A stretch of 64,000 nt of DNA. Source: Cloeon dipterum (Eukaryota; Arthropoda; Insecta; Ephemeroptera; Baetidae). The notes under the pieces were generated by a model that saw only the letters and a program-made list of their open reading frames with translations, was not told where the DNA came from and ran no database searches. Both the position numbers and the translations under genes were made by a program. Shown here piece by piece: positions 1-13,421 of the stretch. Position 1 is the first letter of the stretch, and each line of letters begins with the position of its first letter. Location: contig NC_088790.1 in the NCBI RefSeq assembly GCF_949628265.1, positions 19,782,545-19,846,544 of the forward strand, written 5' to 3'.

Positions 1-617
1 AATATCTCGTATTTAAGTTTCAATGTTCTCACGTGGTGGAAGAACAGTTGGAGATGAATGGACAAACGGTCATCCGAATTTCGCAACGCCTGACGCGTTA
101 TCGCCCAATTAACAAGTGATAACTCTCAACCAAAAAAATTATCAGCTCTGAACAATCCGAGCTCCCTTGAACTGATTCGTGAATTAACAAAGAAGACTAA
201 CTCATAAATTTTTGACCTAGCTACAACTTTGAATGCAAATAATAATAAGTTTCTTCATTTTGCGAATTTAAATGGTAAATTTTATGAGTTCATTTAGTTT
301 AAATTAAATATTTTTTTATTTGAAACCATTTTAGTTGACGAGAAGCTATAGCTCTGCCGATTTGAATGAATTGGCGAGCAAGTAGCCCGTTTTGATTCAG
401 ACTTGTGCTTTTGGCTCAAGTCGGATGCAGACGGAGTGTGGGGGCCACAGAAAAAGGAAGCAAGGTCGGCCGCTTTGCACACCTTATCAAAAGGGTCCAC
501 CAGCACACACCGGACAAACCACTTTTCATTCATTGTTTCCTGCTAACGTTTAATTTATTGGCCAATTAATAACTAAAAGGATTTTCGCTGACCACAGACG
601 CTTTCTTTTGTCTCCAG
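1..617 (+). other. Intron (upstream gene), no exon seen
   Basis: AT-rich sequence left of the first recognisable plus-strand exon. It ends in a good acceptor (pyrimidines then CAG at 615-617). I see no coding exon, RNA gene or repeat here, so it is most simply the intron that connects to exons left of the window. Confidence 0.5.
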
Positions 618-3600
618 CCGGTGACGGTGACCAGGCATCTCCACCCTATGAGGTTGTCGACGTCAACGACGTCATCCAAGGGCTTCTCAACACTACAGGT
701 TAGTAAAAAACTTCCCTTTCCAATCTGATGCGAAATAATTTCAGAGCATTAAAAACACGTTGGTTAAAACTCTGCAACAATTTTTCTTATTCAATTATAA
801 TTTTGTAAATTTACTAAATTTATGATATATAGTAAAAATATTTGAGTGGGGGTATTTTATATAAATTAAAACAATAAACTGATTTAATCAGGCAAATCCA
901 TTAGATTTTATTTGGCCCCATTTATTTAAATATAAAAATGCTTTTCTTTCTGGCGTTGATTGAAATTTCGGCAAAGTTAGAAAATGCACAGGAGACATAA
1001 TTTCGCAGCAAAAAACGTATCGCAAATAATAATTCATAAGGTTTGATCTTGTTTTCCCCACCGTTTGTTCGTGGTCATGCTCGTGTTGGCTAACATTACA
1101 TTAAGTCACACCAGAGGTCGTTTTTTAGCAGTGTGCAAATTTGCTGATTTAGTGCGGCATGTCGCCAATAGGAGGTTGAAGTCGCTATACACCCAAGGTT
1201 GCATTAACTTCTCAGATCCAAACTAAAAAGCGAAACACTTAATGTTTTCTCCTTCAGATGGCGCTGTTTCATTTTCATTCATTCATTCAAATGTGAGCGA
1301 CTTTTTGTCCTAAATTTTCTTTTTCATCTGCTATCACATAGAGCAGTTGTCACACTCAGTTGCATTTTAAAAATAATAATAAATAAATTTAAACAAAATC
1401 TCATAAATTCGAGCTGTCCACAGATGTTGGGTCAAATGAATGTCTTTTGTTTCGGATTAATCATGTTTTAGATTGAAGTTTAAATTAAAGTAAAAATAAA
1501 CTGATAGATTTAAAGACAGCTGGTTACTGTGAATTTTCCTTTTTATAATGACAACGATCAGTTATAGCAATAAATTACTCTCGGAAGCTTATCCCATGCT
1601 TGAGTTTTATTTTAAAGGCAGAGAGGACTGCTGATAAAGTCCACCAAAATAGCCATTGTACATATAATACGAGAATGTGCGTTACTTTTTTCTCGAATTT
1701 CATTTGATGTTGGGGCCGTGCCAATTAAACAGTTATAGTAAACACATTTCAGAGGAAATTTGATAAAAGGAAATTAGATTTTAAGAGCGAGATATATTTT
1801 CGATTTGTAGTTGTCTCTATCTTTGATTTGCCTTCTAGTGAAAGATAAATTAACATTAAAACTAAAGTTGAAAATTCGATATGGTAAAAAAAGCAAAAAC
1901 CATTCAACTCCAGGCATTTGTTACAACAAATGACACTTCACAATCATCTGGTTTAAAATCATTAGGTGCATATTTTTAAAAATTCCTAAAAACATTAAAA
2001 TTGGGATTATAAAACGACTGTTCTTCTGCAGATACAAAATTGTTCGCACGTGTGGTTCATTGAATCATCCTCATCAACTTATGTGTTGCTTTTATTTTTT
2101 CAGACTCGGAATTATCATCACTATCCCACTTAGGTGAGTAACCACTTTTCATAAACAAATTTCTTTTCACTAGTTTTGTTTCTCTTCCTACGAACTCCAT
2201 GTGTCAATATAAATAACGAAAAGAGGTGCTGGCGTGTGAGAGTGACACACACATTTATTCAAACACACAATTGTTGCTCATTCCTTGCGTTGCTTAATGG
2301 CGACACGTTCTCCAGAAAAACTGCGCACTTCTTCCCTGACGCAAAAAGGTGACCGCGTCTAGTTTGTTTATTTTTCGCCACCGCATCACCCAATGCTGTT
2401 TATTTGGTTTGTTATAAAATAAACGCCGTGCGGGAAATAGCCAAAGTGTGAACACGAGCGTCACTGTAGCGGCCTTGACGACAACTTGGGCTCGTCAAAA
2501 CGCGATCATGCAAAGCAAGTGGCTAATTTTTGCATTATTATGTCCGTGCTCTAGGCAAAGCAAATATTTAGGGTCCAAATATTCAAATTATTAGCACACA
2601 AGAAACAGTATAAACAATTCATTTAATGATTTATCTTGTTAGTTTTCGTTCCAGATGTTTTTTATTTTTTATATCAGCCATAAATTTAATCAATTGCATT
2701 GATAATGAAGCGGTGTTATAATTTTCATGTTGGGATCAACCAGTTATCTTTCGCCTAAATGCATGCAACAATTTAATTGCTAATGTGTCACCTTGAAGTC
2801 CCAATTATGCGATTATCAATCTCCAAATCATTTCAAACAATCAAATTACCTGATTAAACCATACAAGTCTTCAGCTTTTAAATTATAGGAGCCATTTTTA
2901 ACGTTGAGCTGATCGAATTATAATGAGTGAAATTTTCATCATGCGCAATCTGTATCTTAACTGTGAATAATGCGATTGTTGGCATATTGAATTATATATT
3001 CGACATAGGGAGGTGTCCCAAGGTGAGAGCTCGCAAAAAGCTGCGATTTCGCGGCAATAAACCCGTTCACTGATGAGGCAGGGCGCCTTCACACACCATT
3101 ATTTGCATATAATTGCCTCGGTCAAGTTCAGTTCCTGTCACAGCGAGGCTGTGCGCCAATTGCAATGGCAACAATACCAATTTGTTCGGATAAATTCATC
3201 CACACGAAAAGGCTAAAGTATTTAGACTTTCCTGGTGGAGTGGATTTTCCTCTTGGCAAAGCTGTCAGAGATAGATTATTTCCTAATTAGAAAACGGACT
3301 CTGATTTTACCCATTCCCGAGCTGAATGATATCGACGTGGAAGGGATTTTCGATGACAAACGAACGCGGGATCAAGTGAGAAGTTATCTGCTGCTATTCA
3401 GACGGCTGAATGCGCCAGGACTTTGCTTCGCCTTTCATTTATATATTATTACACACCCGATTTGCACAATCCCTTATCAAGCTTGGCGAAGCAGTCTTTC
3501 TTTGCACAGTTATCAACGTGCCCTCTCTTTCTTGCTAAAATCCCCGTCATTTATTACACATAGGCGGCAGATTAAAATTATCTCGAGGCAGAGAGACGCC

Positions 3601-6600
3601 TCTAGAACCCTTAAAGGTGGCTTACTCCCTTACCCAGATAACGTTTCAATTACAATTCAAAGTCCGTGTTTGAGGACGACAACTGCTAATAGCGAACACG
3701 TGAAAATGCAGTGAATCAACTTTTTCCTCATCTGTTGAAAATAATTTATTTCTAAATATGCATGGAATCTTGTCCAACTTGTATCTCCAGGCAAAAAGTC
3801 GGCAATGAAGGAAGGCAAGATGTGCGAATTCCAATCCAACAGATGAAAATCATTTCGGTTTTCGATCAAATGTCAAGGACTCAAAAAATAGCTCGACGAC
3901 AGTAAAGAAGCACGATTACGACCCTCCAGCTCTGTACGAGAAAAGTCCTGCTCTCTTGAAACAGAGTCGGGTTTCGCTAAATCTACCATTTATTCTGACA
4001 GGTTCAAAGAAGCAAGATAAAAATTAATTTTAATACTTAAATATTTGAGCCAGGCTAAGCTTGAATTACATCCCCATTTTTCCATCAGTAGAGAACGGGA
4101 TCATTCAAACCGGATTTTTTTCACTGACTTCAAACTACTAAAAATTATTTAAAACAGCCAAGATTCACGGTTAATAATAGTCCAGTCCCAGCACGGATGC
4201 TGCTAAAATTAAATTGATATTCATTTGTGTTAAGAGTCGTGATGAGAATATCTGTGCTGCGTAATGGTTTGTAATTAATAATGCTCTTCCGTTTACGCAA
4301 GACGGGCGCGTTGGTAAAAATCTGTTTAACCTCATGCGGTGGTGCATGTGGCGATCAAAGAAGTTGGATGCTGGCTGGCACTGTCGTCTGCGGGCGCTTT
4401 TGTTGGAAAGCAAGGTCGTTAGACTCACGCTGAATGCAGTATCAGGTATCCATCAATAATTGCGCATTTTTATTTTTGCCTGCATCCTTGACATTCGCTC
4501 GCTCCACACTCATCTTCCTTGTCCCGCGAAAGACAATCAAAGCGGAAGATTTTTGATTGAGCGGGAAGTGAATTTTCCAAATTTATTCAGGGGAACTGAC
4601 TGCTGACAGCTTTTAATTATAATTGTTGAAGCGCTGGACGAAAAAAGTCAGGTTCTGACAGAAATGCCTTTAAATTTGGAGTTTCAAGTTTCAACTTCAG
4701 AATTTCCACGCATATATATATATATATATATGGTCCAATCAATAATCAAATTTGAAAGATATGGTTTGGATAGTTAGACCCAATTTGACATGAGAAATCA
4801 ATCAATGCGCAGCTTTTGCCTCTCTGGAAAGCGTCTAGATTTTTCCCGTTTTTTCATAACACAGGCGAGAAAATTGCGAATAGTTAATTAATGGCAAAAA
4901 CTGGCTCGTCGAATGATTCGTGTAGTCAATACTAATAATCTCTAAACAATATTTTAACTTAAAATGTAATGAACAAAAACGGTACTTTTAAAGCAATTTT
5001 GATTATATGTTATTTAATCAAAGCTCCACAAAGTTTCATTAAATCGCTACAGCTGTCGAATTGAACATTTTGGACCATACAATTGCACTTATTTTTATAA
5101 CTCAATCGTGGGTTTCTACATCTACATTCAACATAAAATAAATTTAGAACTGATCCAAATGTAGAATTCAAAGAGTTTTCGGTGGAAGAAAGAATGGTAC
5201 ACAACGCAAGTCACGCCCTTAAAACTTTATTGAAGTAGACAAATATGTTTATAAGATAGTCAGAGATTTCACAGAATAGCAGAATTTGCAGAGTGACATT
5301 TTCTCGTCTTCAAACACCTAGATTTGGTAAAGATAATATAAATATGGCAATTATTTGTTCAAAGTGCCAAAAAAAACCCAGCCTAGTTAATCAACCCAAG
5401 CGCTAAATTTTGTTATTATATATTATCTGTTTAAAATTATGCGGAAGATGATTGATTTGCATAAATAATTTTGCCCCAGGAGTAATTAGCTAAGAGTGGA
5501 ATAGCGCGCATGATAAATTATTGGACGCACGTCAGTTTGTCGATCAATCACGCGCATTTATGCAAAGAGAGGCAGCCGCAGAGAATGGAAAAGTCATTTC
5601 GTCCGTGTGCGTGTGTGTGTGCTTGTGCGCTGCTTAGCTCAGCCTTGACCTTAGTTGGCAATTTCTATCTGTTTCGCGTCTTATTCGCTTCCTTCCCGCC
5701 CGCTTACCTCTCTGGTTCCCGCAACTCTGCAAAGGTCAAACGCATTTTTTTATTCGCGCAGTGAGAGCGTTTGTGTTGTGTGCCTGTGTGGAGCTGGTCA
5801 CACACACACAAACACACTCGCTAACAGTCGCCAGGTTGGTACACTTTTTTGGCCTTTTGGAGGTCGACACATCGACCCACCGGGCCACCGGCCAAGGGAA
5901 TTGATTCTTGATTCGCACTTTGTATTGCTATACCTTTTGCGTGACTCGGCCGCCGCAGCCGCCACGCTTCATATATTAATCCCGCGTTGACACTTCACTT
6001 CCCTTTCGCAGATTTCTCCCAGCAATTCAGCAACGCCCAGACCTCAATAAATTTAATTTTTTTAACAAATCCTATTGCTTAGATTCGCAGAAACTGGCGG
6101 AAATTGACCGTTCCTGAACTATTGAATTCCTAAACTAACAAAAATAGAAAGAGTAAAAATTAATTTTAGTTTTTTTATTTCTGGAGATCAGTGAATAGAG
6201 AATATTCTTATCGAGGATAAAGGACCACAGTGACTGACAATGAGGTGATCTTTTTCACAATTTTGCAATTCTTGAGTGAAAACTACTTGTCGGAATCAAA
6301 AAATCATTGGCGATTACCTTCAATTGAATGCCAACAAGGGTTTTCTAAGTTCAAAGTGCCGACAAACGTTCGCCTCAGTCGGCCATAGGCGATGACTGCA
6401 AGAATTAATTTATGTATAATATCATGTTTATTCTCTCCATAAAAATAAAAAAAATTATTTAATACGTAAAATGACTTTGTGTCAAGGGAAAGAGAGAGAA
6501 AAGGCCCTATATCTGACAAACACAACGTCAAGACCTTCCTCGGGAGAGCAAAGCCGAATCATGAGCTTAATTAAATTAATTTTAAGTTTTTTCTTGCAAA

Positions 6601-9600
6601 AAGCCTATCTTTTAATCAAGTTTAATGATGACGAGTTAATGCAACAGGTAAACAGGTAAAAATTCTTGGCAGATGAGAACCAACCTACTTGAGCCACGGC
6701 CCTAAATGATTTGATTGACGTACCATAAAATCAGGTGAAATAGCTCTTGAAATTGTGACTCGTTAGCTCAGCACACCCTCAACGAGTAATCTTGAGGAGT
6801 TTTGAAAGATATCAGAATTTGCGTGGTGGCTTTGCAGCTTAGATAACAACAAAAACAAACAGAAGGGTATGAAGGAGGAATCACACGTGGTCCTTTTATG
6901 ATCGCGACTTTTATTACACACGCGACTGATTGCTGAGTGACAAAGTCTACAAATTTGGTCATGGTTGGATTACTCAGAGAAATCCAATTTAAAGCTGAAT
7001 GATGTACTGAACAAATAATACCTCCCTATGTGTAAAATTGAGTTGTTTATTGATAATTGCAAGAAAAGTTTCAAAGTGCTCACTTGCGATTAAAATTTTG
7101 AGAGGATGCAAAAATAATCATAGCAAAAATAAGTCTACAAATATGCAATCATTAAATTTATGCCAGGTGCCAGGTGCCAATTATAGGGATTTGCGGCGGA
7201 TTCTTCTTGAAAGTTTGAGGAGAATTCACTACAATTTTTCGAGTACCTTAATTTCCTTAAATCTACTAGTTGGTTATGATAAAATAATGAAAGTCGTGCA
7301 CTGAAATTCCCCGGGGACCCCACCAGTGGATCTGAAGAGATTGTTACTTTGGGTTAAACCATTTTTATATTAATGCCTCGTTTTAATCCATCTCGTCGAG
7401 ATCTATCCAACGTCGTTTGGTTCGACGCACCATATTTTATTTTATTTATTTTCTATAGGGGAGATTCCATAGTAGTTACTGTTGACATGCTAAAAATGTT
7501 GGAGCCGATTTTTGTTTTGATTTACACATTTTTAAAAACTAAAAATCCAGATTATTCTGGATTTCAGCAGTTTTATTCCTATAAAATTCTTGTATTTTGA
7601 TACTTGACCTTGGCCGCCACTTCTCTTTTCCCTGTAGAAAACATACTACTTTGTAATTCAACAACTACTAGTTTTTCGCCACGGGTTTTCCACAGGTACA
7701 TGCAGACATTAATTTGTTTACGGCTGCAGCCTGCACTATTATATAAGAAAGCGTGAATCAGTAGCTGGAATGAAAAACAAAAAGAACAAGCAAACCGTTT
7801 TATCGTAAAGGGCAAATAAATTGCCTTCTTGCGTGACTGAATAATTACGATTCCGTCACTTTGCTATTATTAAATTGTTTTTCTCCACCAAAAACGTGCT
7901 AGCGGCGGGAGTGTGAGTGTTACACAACATATTTTCCGTTTCTTGCACAAAGCCGGCGGGAAATTTCTGGACGAAAACAATATAAGCATGCGCAAAAGAA
8001 TTGCACTTAAGAATGAAACTTACTCTGATTTAAATTTAACAATAAGGAATAAGCCATAGTACCAGCAAAACGTCGCGCAAAATCTTATTACCAAACTGAA
8101 TCGTTAGAAAAGAACCTAGGAGAATAATAAATAATTAATAATAAACATTGATTCTATTAATGCGTAGTAACTTCAGCTGAGAGTGAGGTGTATTTCCGTT
8201 TTTACCTTGAAGCAAAAGTATGAGTGAAAATTGCGTTGTAGAACGGTTCTGTTTACGGAGAAAAATTTTTTTGGTAACAAATTTGACAGGAGGAATATAT
8301 GTGGCAACATTTTAGTCAGTGATAGACAAGATATATGTACTTTTCTCGACAACTTTCTTGTGACTTATTTTATCTCTCGCTTTGCAATTTATTTTTGGAC
8401 TGGAAGCCGACTGACTGTCATTCTTTTTAAAGCGAGCCATTAGCCATTGTAAGATCCCTACTAATGCACGCACTTTCTTTGTTGCAACGATTAACTGTCA
8501 GCGTTCTTGGCCAAAATCCTTGAAATGAGATAACTCTGAACAAAAGCAACATTATTTACACAAAATGTGCTGTCATTTGGTTTGACGCAAACCCTTGAAA
8601 ATCCGAGCATTCATTGCCAGAAAAACAGAATGTGCCCAAAAATCCATAAACAAGTTAGCTTCGTTTATTAGTTAATAAACGGAAGGAATTAAAATAGTAT
8701 ATTTTGTCTATATTGTGTTGCAGATGCACCGAACGAGGGCATGTACATGATGAGTGGTATGCTGATCGCGATGCTGCTGGTCGCTGTCATTATTGTACTT
8801 CTTGCAGTCACCATCAGGTATGAGTATATTCGTCACTCTTTTATCACAGGTTCCCTATGTGTTTCATGCAAATTAGTCACACGCTATCGCGGTTCTATAG
8901 TTTGTTGAGCAAACCATCATATGCCGTCACTTTCTGGAATTTCTTTGCGAAAGAAACGGCAGTTAAAAACTTGAAAAATTAATAAGTTAATTGGGCCTTT
9001 TGATATAATAAGGTTTTAGGTCTTTGCTTTTTTGTTCCGAAATCCAGGACCCGGGCAGCTTTTGAAAATTATTTGTTAATTTGAAATATCTCTGGCCTTG
9101 TTCAACAGTCAATCAGTGTGCATATTAGCCAATCAAACGCAGTTAAAATTACATTCAGCGCATTATATGTCTGGTTGACTCATTTCCATTTGCTTTTTCC
9201 CAGTAGAATAATGTAATTGTGTTAAAATAGGCATTGCTAAATGTGCATTCATTTACAAAACAGACAAAGCAGCATGAAAAAATTTAATGCTTTTGAAATT
9301 TCGCATTATCTTAACGAATCAAATACATAACCAGTGAGACGCAAAATCTGCTAATTGCGAGGAGTCATCCTACTAAAAAAAAGGAATACAACGACTTCAG
9401 CGCAATAAATTCAACTTTACTACGCGTCTCTAAGTAAGCCCAACAATGACGTCAGCGCAGAGAGCGTTTTCCATCATTAAAAGGTGGATCCGATTTTTAA
9501 ATTGCGCCGATTCCATTTAGAAACTTCGCACCCACTAAATACACACGAGCGCTAGTGACGCGGTTGAGCGGGTTTTCCTCGTTGGTATTGAGAGAGCAGC

Positions 9601-12600
9601 GATTTCCTGAGAAACAGCCGGTCTCTCCTCTAGTTTTTATATGCTCATAGAATGCATAATAAAAGCACGTAAACAACACACAGGAGCTGGCTGAGAAAAG
9701 GGAAATGTTTTGGTCGGTATGCAAATTATATGCATTATTAGACGGAATATTAATAAGGATGGGAATTTCAATCTCTGCTAGACAACAATTTACATCTCTT
9801 TGGCATAGAGGGTCATTTTTTAATTGATTATATTAATTTTAAATTTGTAAAAAATTTGTAACTAGTTCAAGTTTCCAAACAAAAATCAGCTTAATATTTT
9901 TGCAACATTAACACGTAAAATATTTTCTCTAAATGCGCCGGTTATTCTTAAAAAATAAATACCTGCTACTTAAATCTGGGAAGAAGTTTGAACTTATTTT
10001 CCCACGAAAATATATCATCTCTTTCTTCCTTCTTGGAATAAAATTTTGCCAACGGTGGTGCCGAGAAGCGCAGCCGTGCATCTTTCGAAAACTAAGAAAA
10101 CAGCGGCTGGGAAATTCCAAATCATGTGTCTTAAGTACATAAAGCACTTCGATTTCCTCTAAAACAGTAAATAAAGTGACGTTTCAAAACACAACAAAAT
10201 AAGTATGCCAGGCAGTCAGCCAGTGCTCTCATTTGAAAGGAGATGCGCAGTAAGTTTTCATAACCGTCCTGTTTCCTGCTACGTCCTCGTGGTTGACAAA
10301 ATTATCCGACTTGCAATCTGAAGGGCATGGGCTGGTTGGGAAAATCACAAACGTGTATATTTTGGTAAATAATAACTTTTTTAATAAAGTAGTCGCGTGG
10401 TAACTTTTCAAACATATACGAAATATATCTCTTTTGATCGACTTCACAATATAAAAACTATCGTAAAATAGATCATAATATTTCCAAAATTAGTCATGAA
10501 CTACCAATAATATCAATTTTTAACAATATATCTACCACCGTTTGGCACTACCCTGCCGCCCCCTTCTTGTACTCCACCAGTGATTTTAAATTCTTTTGAA
10601 AGTGGCTCTGCTGATCTTAAATATTAATTTCTTTTAATAATTATTTCTAAAGTAATTTAGTAAAAAATTGTCTGGATATTCTCAGTGAAGAGACTCTCAG
10701 CTTAGTTTATATGATGCACTCAATGCCCCGTTAACGCTGGTTCGTCTGCGTCTGGAGGCGGTTGGGCGGGCGGGGGGGACGGCGAAGAAGCGATTGTCCG
10801 TCCGACCTGACGTCACCTGCGAATACTTAAGCGCGGTTTGTGGGCACGGGCAAGCCAGTCGGCGGCTCGCTCGCGTCTCGCGGTGTAGGAGGATCTCCTC
10901 TAATAGATAGCTACTATACTGCGCGAACAGTTTGCCCCCTGAGAACCATGCAGTACAAGCCTGGAAGAGTGGTGCTAACCCCCAGCTTCCGTCTCTTGGT
11001 CCACAGCAAGCTGCGAAAACGTGGCGATGTGGAGAACGCTGAATCCCACGTGCAGCAGCCAGCCGCCGCTGCCGCCCCAACGCTCGTCACCCTGGCCGAG
11101 CCACCGATGAGCAACCTGTACGAGCCCACCACCGCCTGGAACTACCCTGCTGCCCACTTCTTGTACTCCAACACTGATCAGGTAAATGAAAAACCATCTT
11201 TTGTTCGATTTTGGACACTTTATTGTTAAATAGTTTTTGTAGACGTCCGCATGAAGGCATAAACATATATATTTTTGCAAAGAAATTCATAAAAATAAAA
11301 CTCACAAGAGGAAATTTAGTGCTTTCTGCACGGCTAAAAGGGCAGAGACCAACAAAATCTTGGTCTGACCCCAAAAAATTATCACTTCTTGATGTAGTTC
11401 AATACAACTGTATATGATTTATCAAAGAAAGATAAATTTAATTGGGTCTTTTAATTATTTTCAATTCGAGCTGATAACTTAAAAGTTCAAGAGACTCGAA
11501 CCTTAGGAATCTAAAGAATAGCGGAAAAGGCAACACTGCGTTTTTTAAATGCAAAATAGCAACAATCGGCACCTGACTGTTGGCATTGACAAACAGTCAG
11601 GTATTTGAGAGTCCTCATTTATTTATATTTTTTCAACAAGAAGGAATGTTTAAAGTTTGAGGCACGGCCGCATTTTACTGATTTTTAATGCATTGTTTAT
11701 AATTGAAATTAACTATGTCTGACCATATTTACCAATAATCTAAATACGCTGAATGAAACGATTATATTCCCCTAATTTTAGTAAGGTAAATTTGACACAT
11801 TTTAAGGAACCATTATTATTATATTAAATGAAAGGGAAAGCGTTTTCATTCGTCCATAAAAATGAAACAAAATAGCCACTTATCGATCAGCATAGGAAGT
11901 TTTCGTAGAAAATCAGTAAACAAACTTCGCGCAATCATAAAGTTATCCGATTTCTGATGCCCTGTCATTTGAGGTGTTTAATTAGTTGCTTGATAAGTCC
12001 CTGCAGTAGTAAATATTCACCATTAAAAACGCTATCAAAATTTTAAAGACTTAGGTTAAGAGCGTGTCTTTTCTTCAAAATTGAATTTAAATCCCTTATT
12101 CCGTTCACAGAGATTTAGCTTGCGAGTTGCATGATTAAGTCAATGAAAGGTGCGACGAATATTTGCTCATCTCTCTTGAGCTGATCTCAAAGTTTACAAA
12201 AACACTTAGTTTGCGGTGTTGCTTATTGACCCATCACGCGCACCCATGCAAAAGTAAAGTTTCTTCCGCGCTGCTTAAGGCACAATAAAGCAATTCCTCG
12301 TGCTACCTTCAGGAAGCAGCCGTTTAACCCCGCCTTTATTGATTTATGAAGTGCTGTATATTATCTCCATAATTGGGGAATTTTTCCTTCAAAAAAGAAG
12401 CCGGAGAAATTAGTTTAGCGTGCGAAGTTTGACCTTTACTTTAGAGGTCGAACGCACACAACGACGAATTTGCACTCAAGACAGGATCAATAGAAAACGG
12501 GCTCAATAACCCTTCGTTGTTATATCTGTACAATCTTCTCAATTTAAAGATGAAATTACAGTATAGTTGCGAAAACTCTTACATATAATTATTTAGACAG

Positions 12601-12911
12601 CTTTAAATGGCTAAAAGGTTTCAGTATTGTTGTAATGGAAGTCTTTCAAATGAGAATGCCTTTTTAGCTCAGATAAACAGTTCAGTTTTTTTAATTCTAG
12701 TCCACTTGTCCCCATTAGTTCATGAGTGATTAATAAATTTGTTTTTGTTTTGTTTCAGGAGGCCAACATCACCCCCCTGGCGACCCATCAGCCAGGATTC
12801 TGCAAGGGGATGAGGAAAAACCTGGGTGGCAAGTGGAAGAGGCTGGTGAGGCGGAAATCAGATGTGAGCGCGGTGAGCCTCGATCACCTCAAGCAGATCT
12901 ACGTCTACTGA
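618..12911 (+). CDS. Single-pass membrane protein, 3' part (5' end outside window)
   Basis: Five exons join in one open frame: 618-698, 2104-2133, 8724-8817, 11007-11181 and 12759-12911, with stop TGA at 12909-12911. They encode 176 visible residues. Each junction is GT-AG and phases agree (1,1,2,0). The first part is a polar extracellular stretch with an NTT glycosylation site. The third exon codes a strong hydrophobic span (MLIAMLLVAVIIVLLAVTI) followed at once by basic KLRKRG, as for a type I protein with its C-terminus in the cytosol. The tail has an alanine run, aromatic patches and a very basic stretch (KWKRLVRRKS), and ends QIYVY. I do not recognise the family; the missing N-terminal ectodomain would decide it. 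The exon chain itself is well supported by the matching phases and the membrane span. A polyadenylation signal follows at 13120. Confidence 0.72.
699..8723 (+). other. Introns of the membrane-protein gene
   Basis: Two introns (699-2103 and 2134-8723) flank the microexon. They are AT-rich, with a short (TA)n run near 4711-4731 and a GC-richer, CA/TG-rich patch at about 5560-6010 that could be regulatory. A 480-nt plus-strand frame at 3235-3714 is open but starts with GTG, has no recognisable domain and no clear splice sites. I see no separate gene. Confidence 0.5.
2104..2133 (+). CDS. 30-nt microexon of the membrane-protein gene
   Basis: An acceptor with a long T tract ending TTTTTTCAG and a consensus donor GTGAGT bracket exactly 30 nt. 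It enters and leaves in phase 1, adding ten residues (DSELSSLSHL) just outside the membrane span. Skipping it keeps the frame, so it behaves as a cassette exon. It is too short for standard ORF detection. Confidence 0.6.
   Translation, partial: TRNYHHYPT
8818..10729 (+). other. Intron of the membrane-protein gene (5' portion)
   Basis: The intron begins with donor GTATGAGT at 8818. The sequence is AT-rich up to about 10.7 kb. Short frames on both strands carry no recognisable domain. I see nothing else in it. Confidence 0.5.
10730..10947 (+). promoter_or_regulatory. GC-rich candidate internal promoter / 5'UTR
   Basis: A sharply bounded GC-rich stretch lies inside an otherwise AT-rich intron, directly before an ATG at 10948 that reads without a stop into the next exon. 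Base composition changes abruptly near 10730. No canonical TATA box is evident. I infer an alternative transcription start; a conserved or repeat-derived GC patch is the alternative. Confidence 0.35.
10948..11181 (+). CDS. Candidate alternative first exon (short isoform)
   Basis: ATG at 10948 opens a frame (MQYKPGRVVLTPSFRLLVHS) that runs straight through the acceptor at 11005-11006 into the same frame as the spliced exon 11007-11181. Joined to 12759-12911 it would give a 128-aa protein with the cytoplasmic tail but no membrane span. The GC-rich leader favours this, but a polypyrimidine tract and CAG at the junction show that the normal splice is also usable. Confidence 0.35.
11182..12758 (+). 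other. Last intron of the membrane-protein gene
   Basis: The donor GGTAAATG and acceptor TGTTTCAG define a phase-0 intron. It is AT-rich, and I see no gene or repeat in it. Confidence 0.6.
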
Positions 12912-13119
12912 TTTAGAAGAACACGTCTGAAGAAGAAATCAAAGTTCAAAGAGACTATGTCGAGTTGGAGTAGCGGAATAGCCGACTGACTCGCACCGCA
13001 AATTTCGCGTTGTGGGTCATGCGAGTGCGTTGTTCCTAAATTTTGTAAGAAGGGTCGATTTAGGTGGTGCTGTTTAAGACTTATTTGGCTCATATTGAGC
13101 TGTGTAACTGTAGAATAAC

Positions 13120-13125
13120 AATAAA
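13120..13125 (+). terminator. Polyadenylation signal AATAAA
   Basis: AATAAA lies 209 bp after the stop codon of the membrane-protein gene, a plausible 3'UTR length. A second AATAAA occurs about 70 bp further on. Confidence 0.55.
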
Positions 13126-13421
13126 AAGATAAAAATACTTCATTTCCTGCTGTTTCCATTTTTCACCGTCTCCAGGGTTTCGACAGACAAATAAAAGTAT
13201 CGCTTGAAATGTAATTATGTATTTCTTACAATGCCATTCAGGTCTAAATCTTCACAAGACTACAGGTACCTTTTACAAAATAGTCAAAAACTTGTATCAG
13301 TAAAATCATGGCCTCTTCAAAAGCAAGACTAAACAAGCAGCGGCCACAGTGCTGCTTTTGTTAGTAAAATGAACAAACAATTCATTTATGTATATTTTTT
13401 CCCCACAAAATGCTTTTTCCA

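Noticed and set aside
3235-3714. 159-codon plus-strand open frame
   Set aside because: It starts with GTG, lies wholly inside an intron, shows no domain and has no convincing splice sites. A frame of this length can occur by chance.
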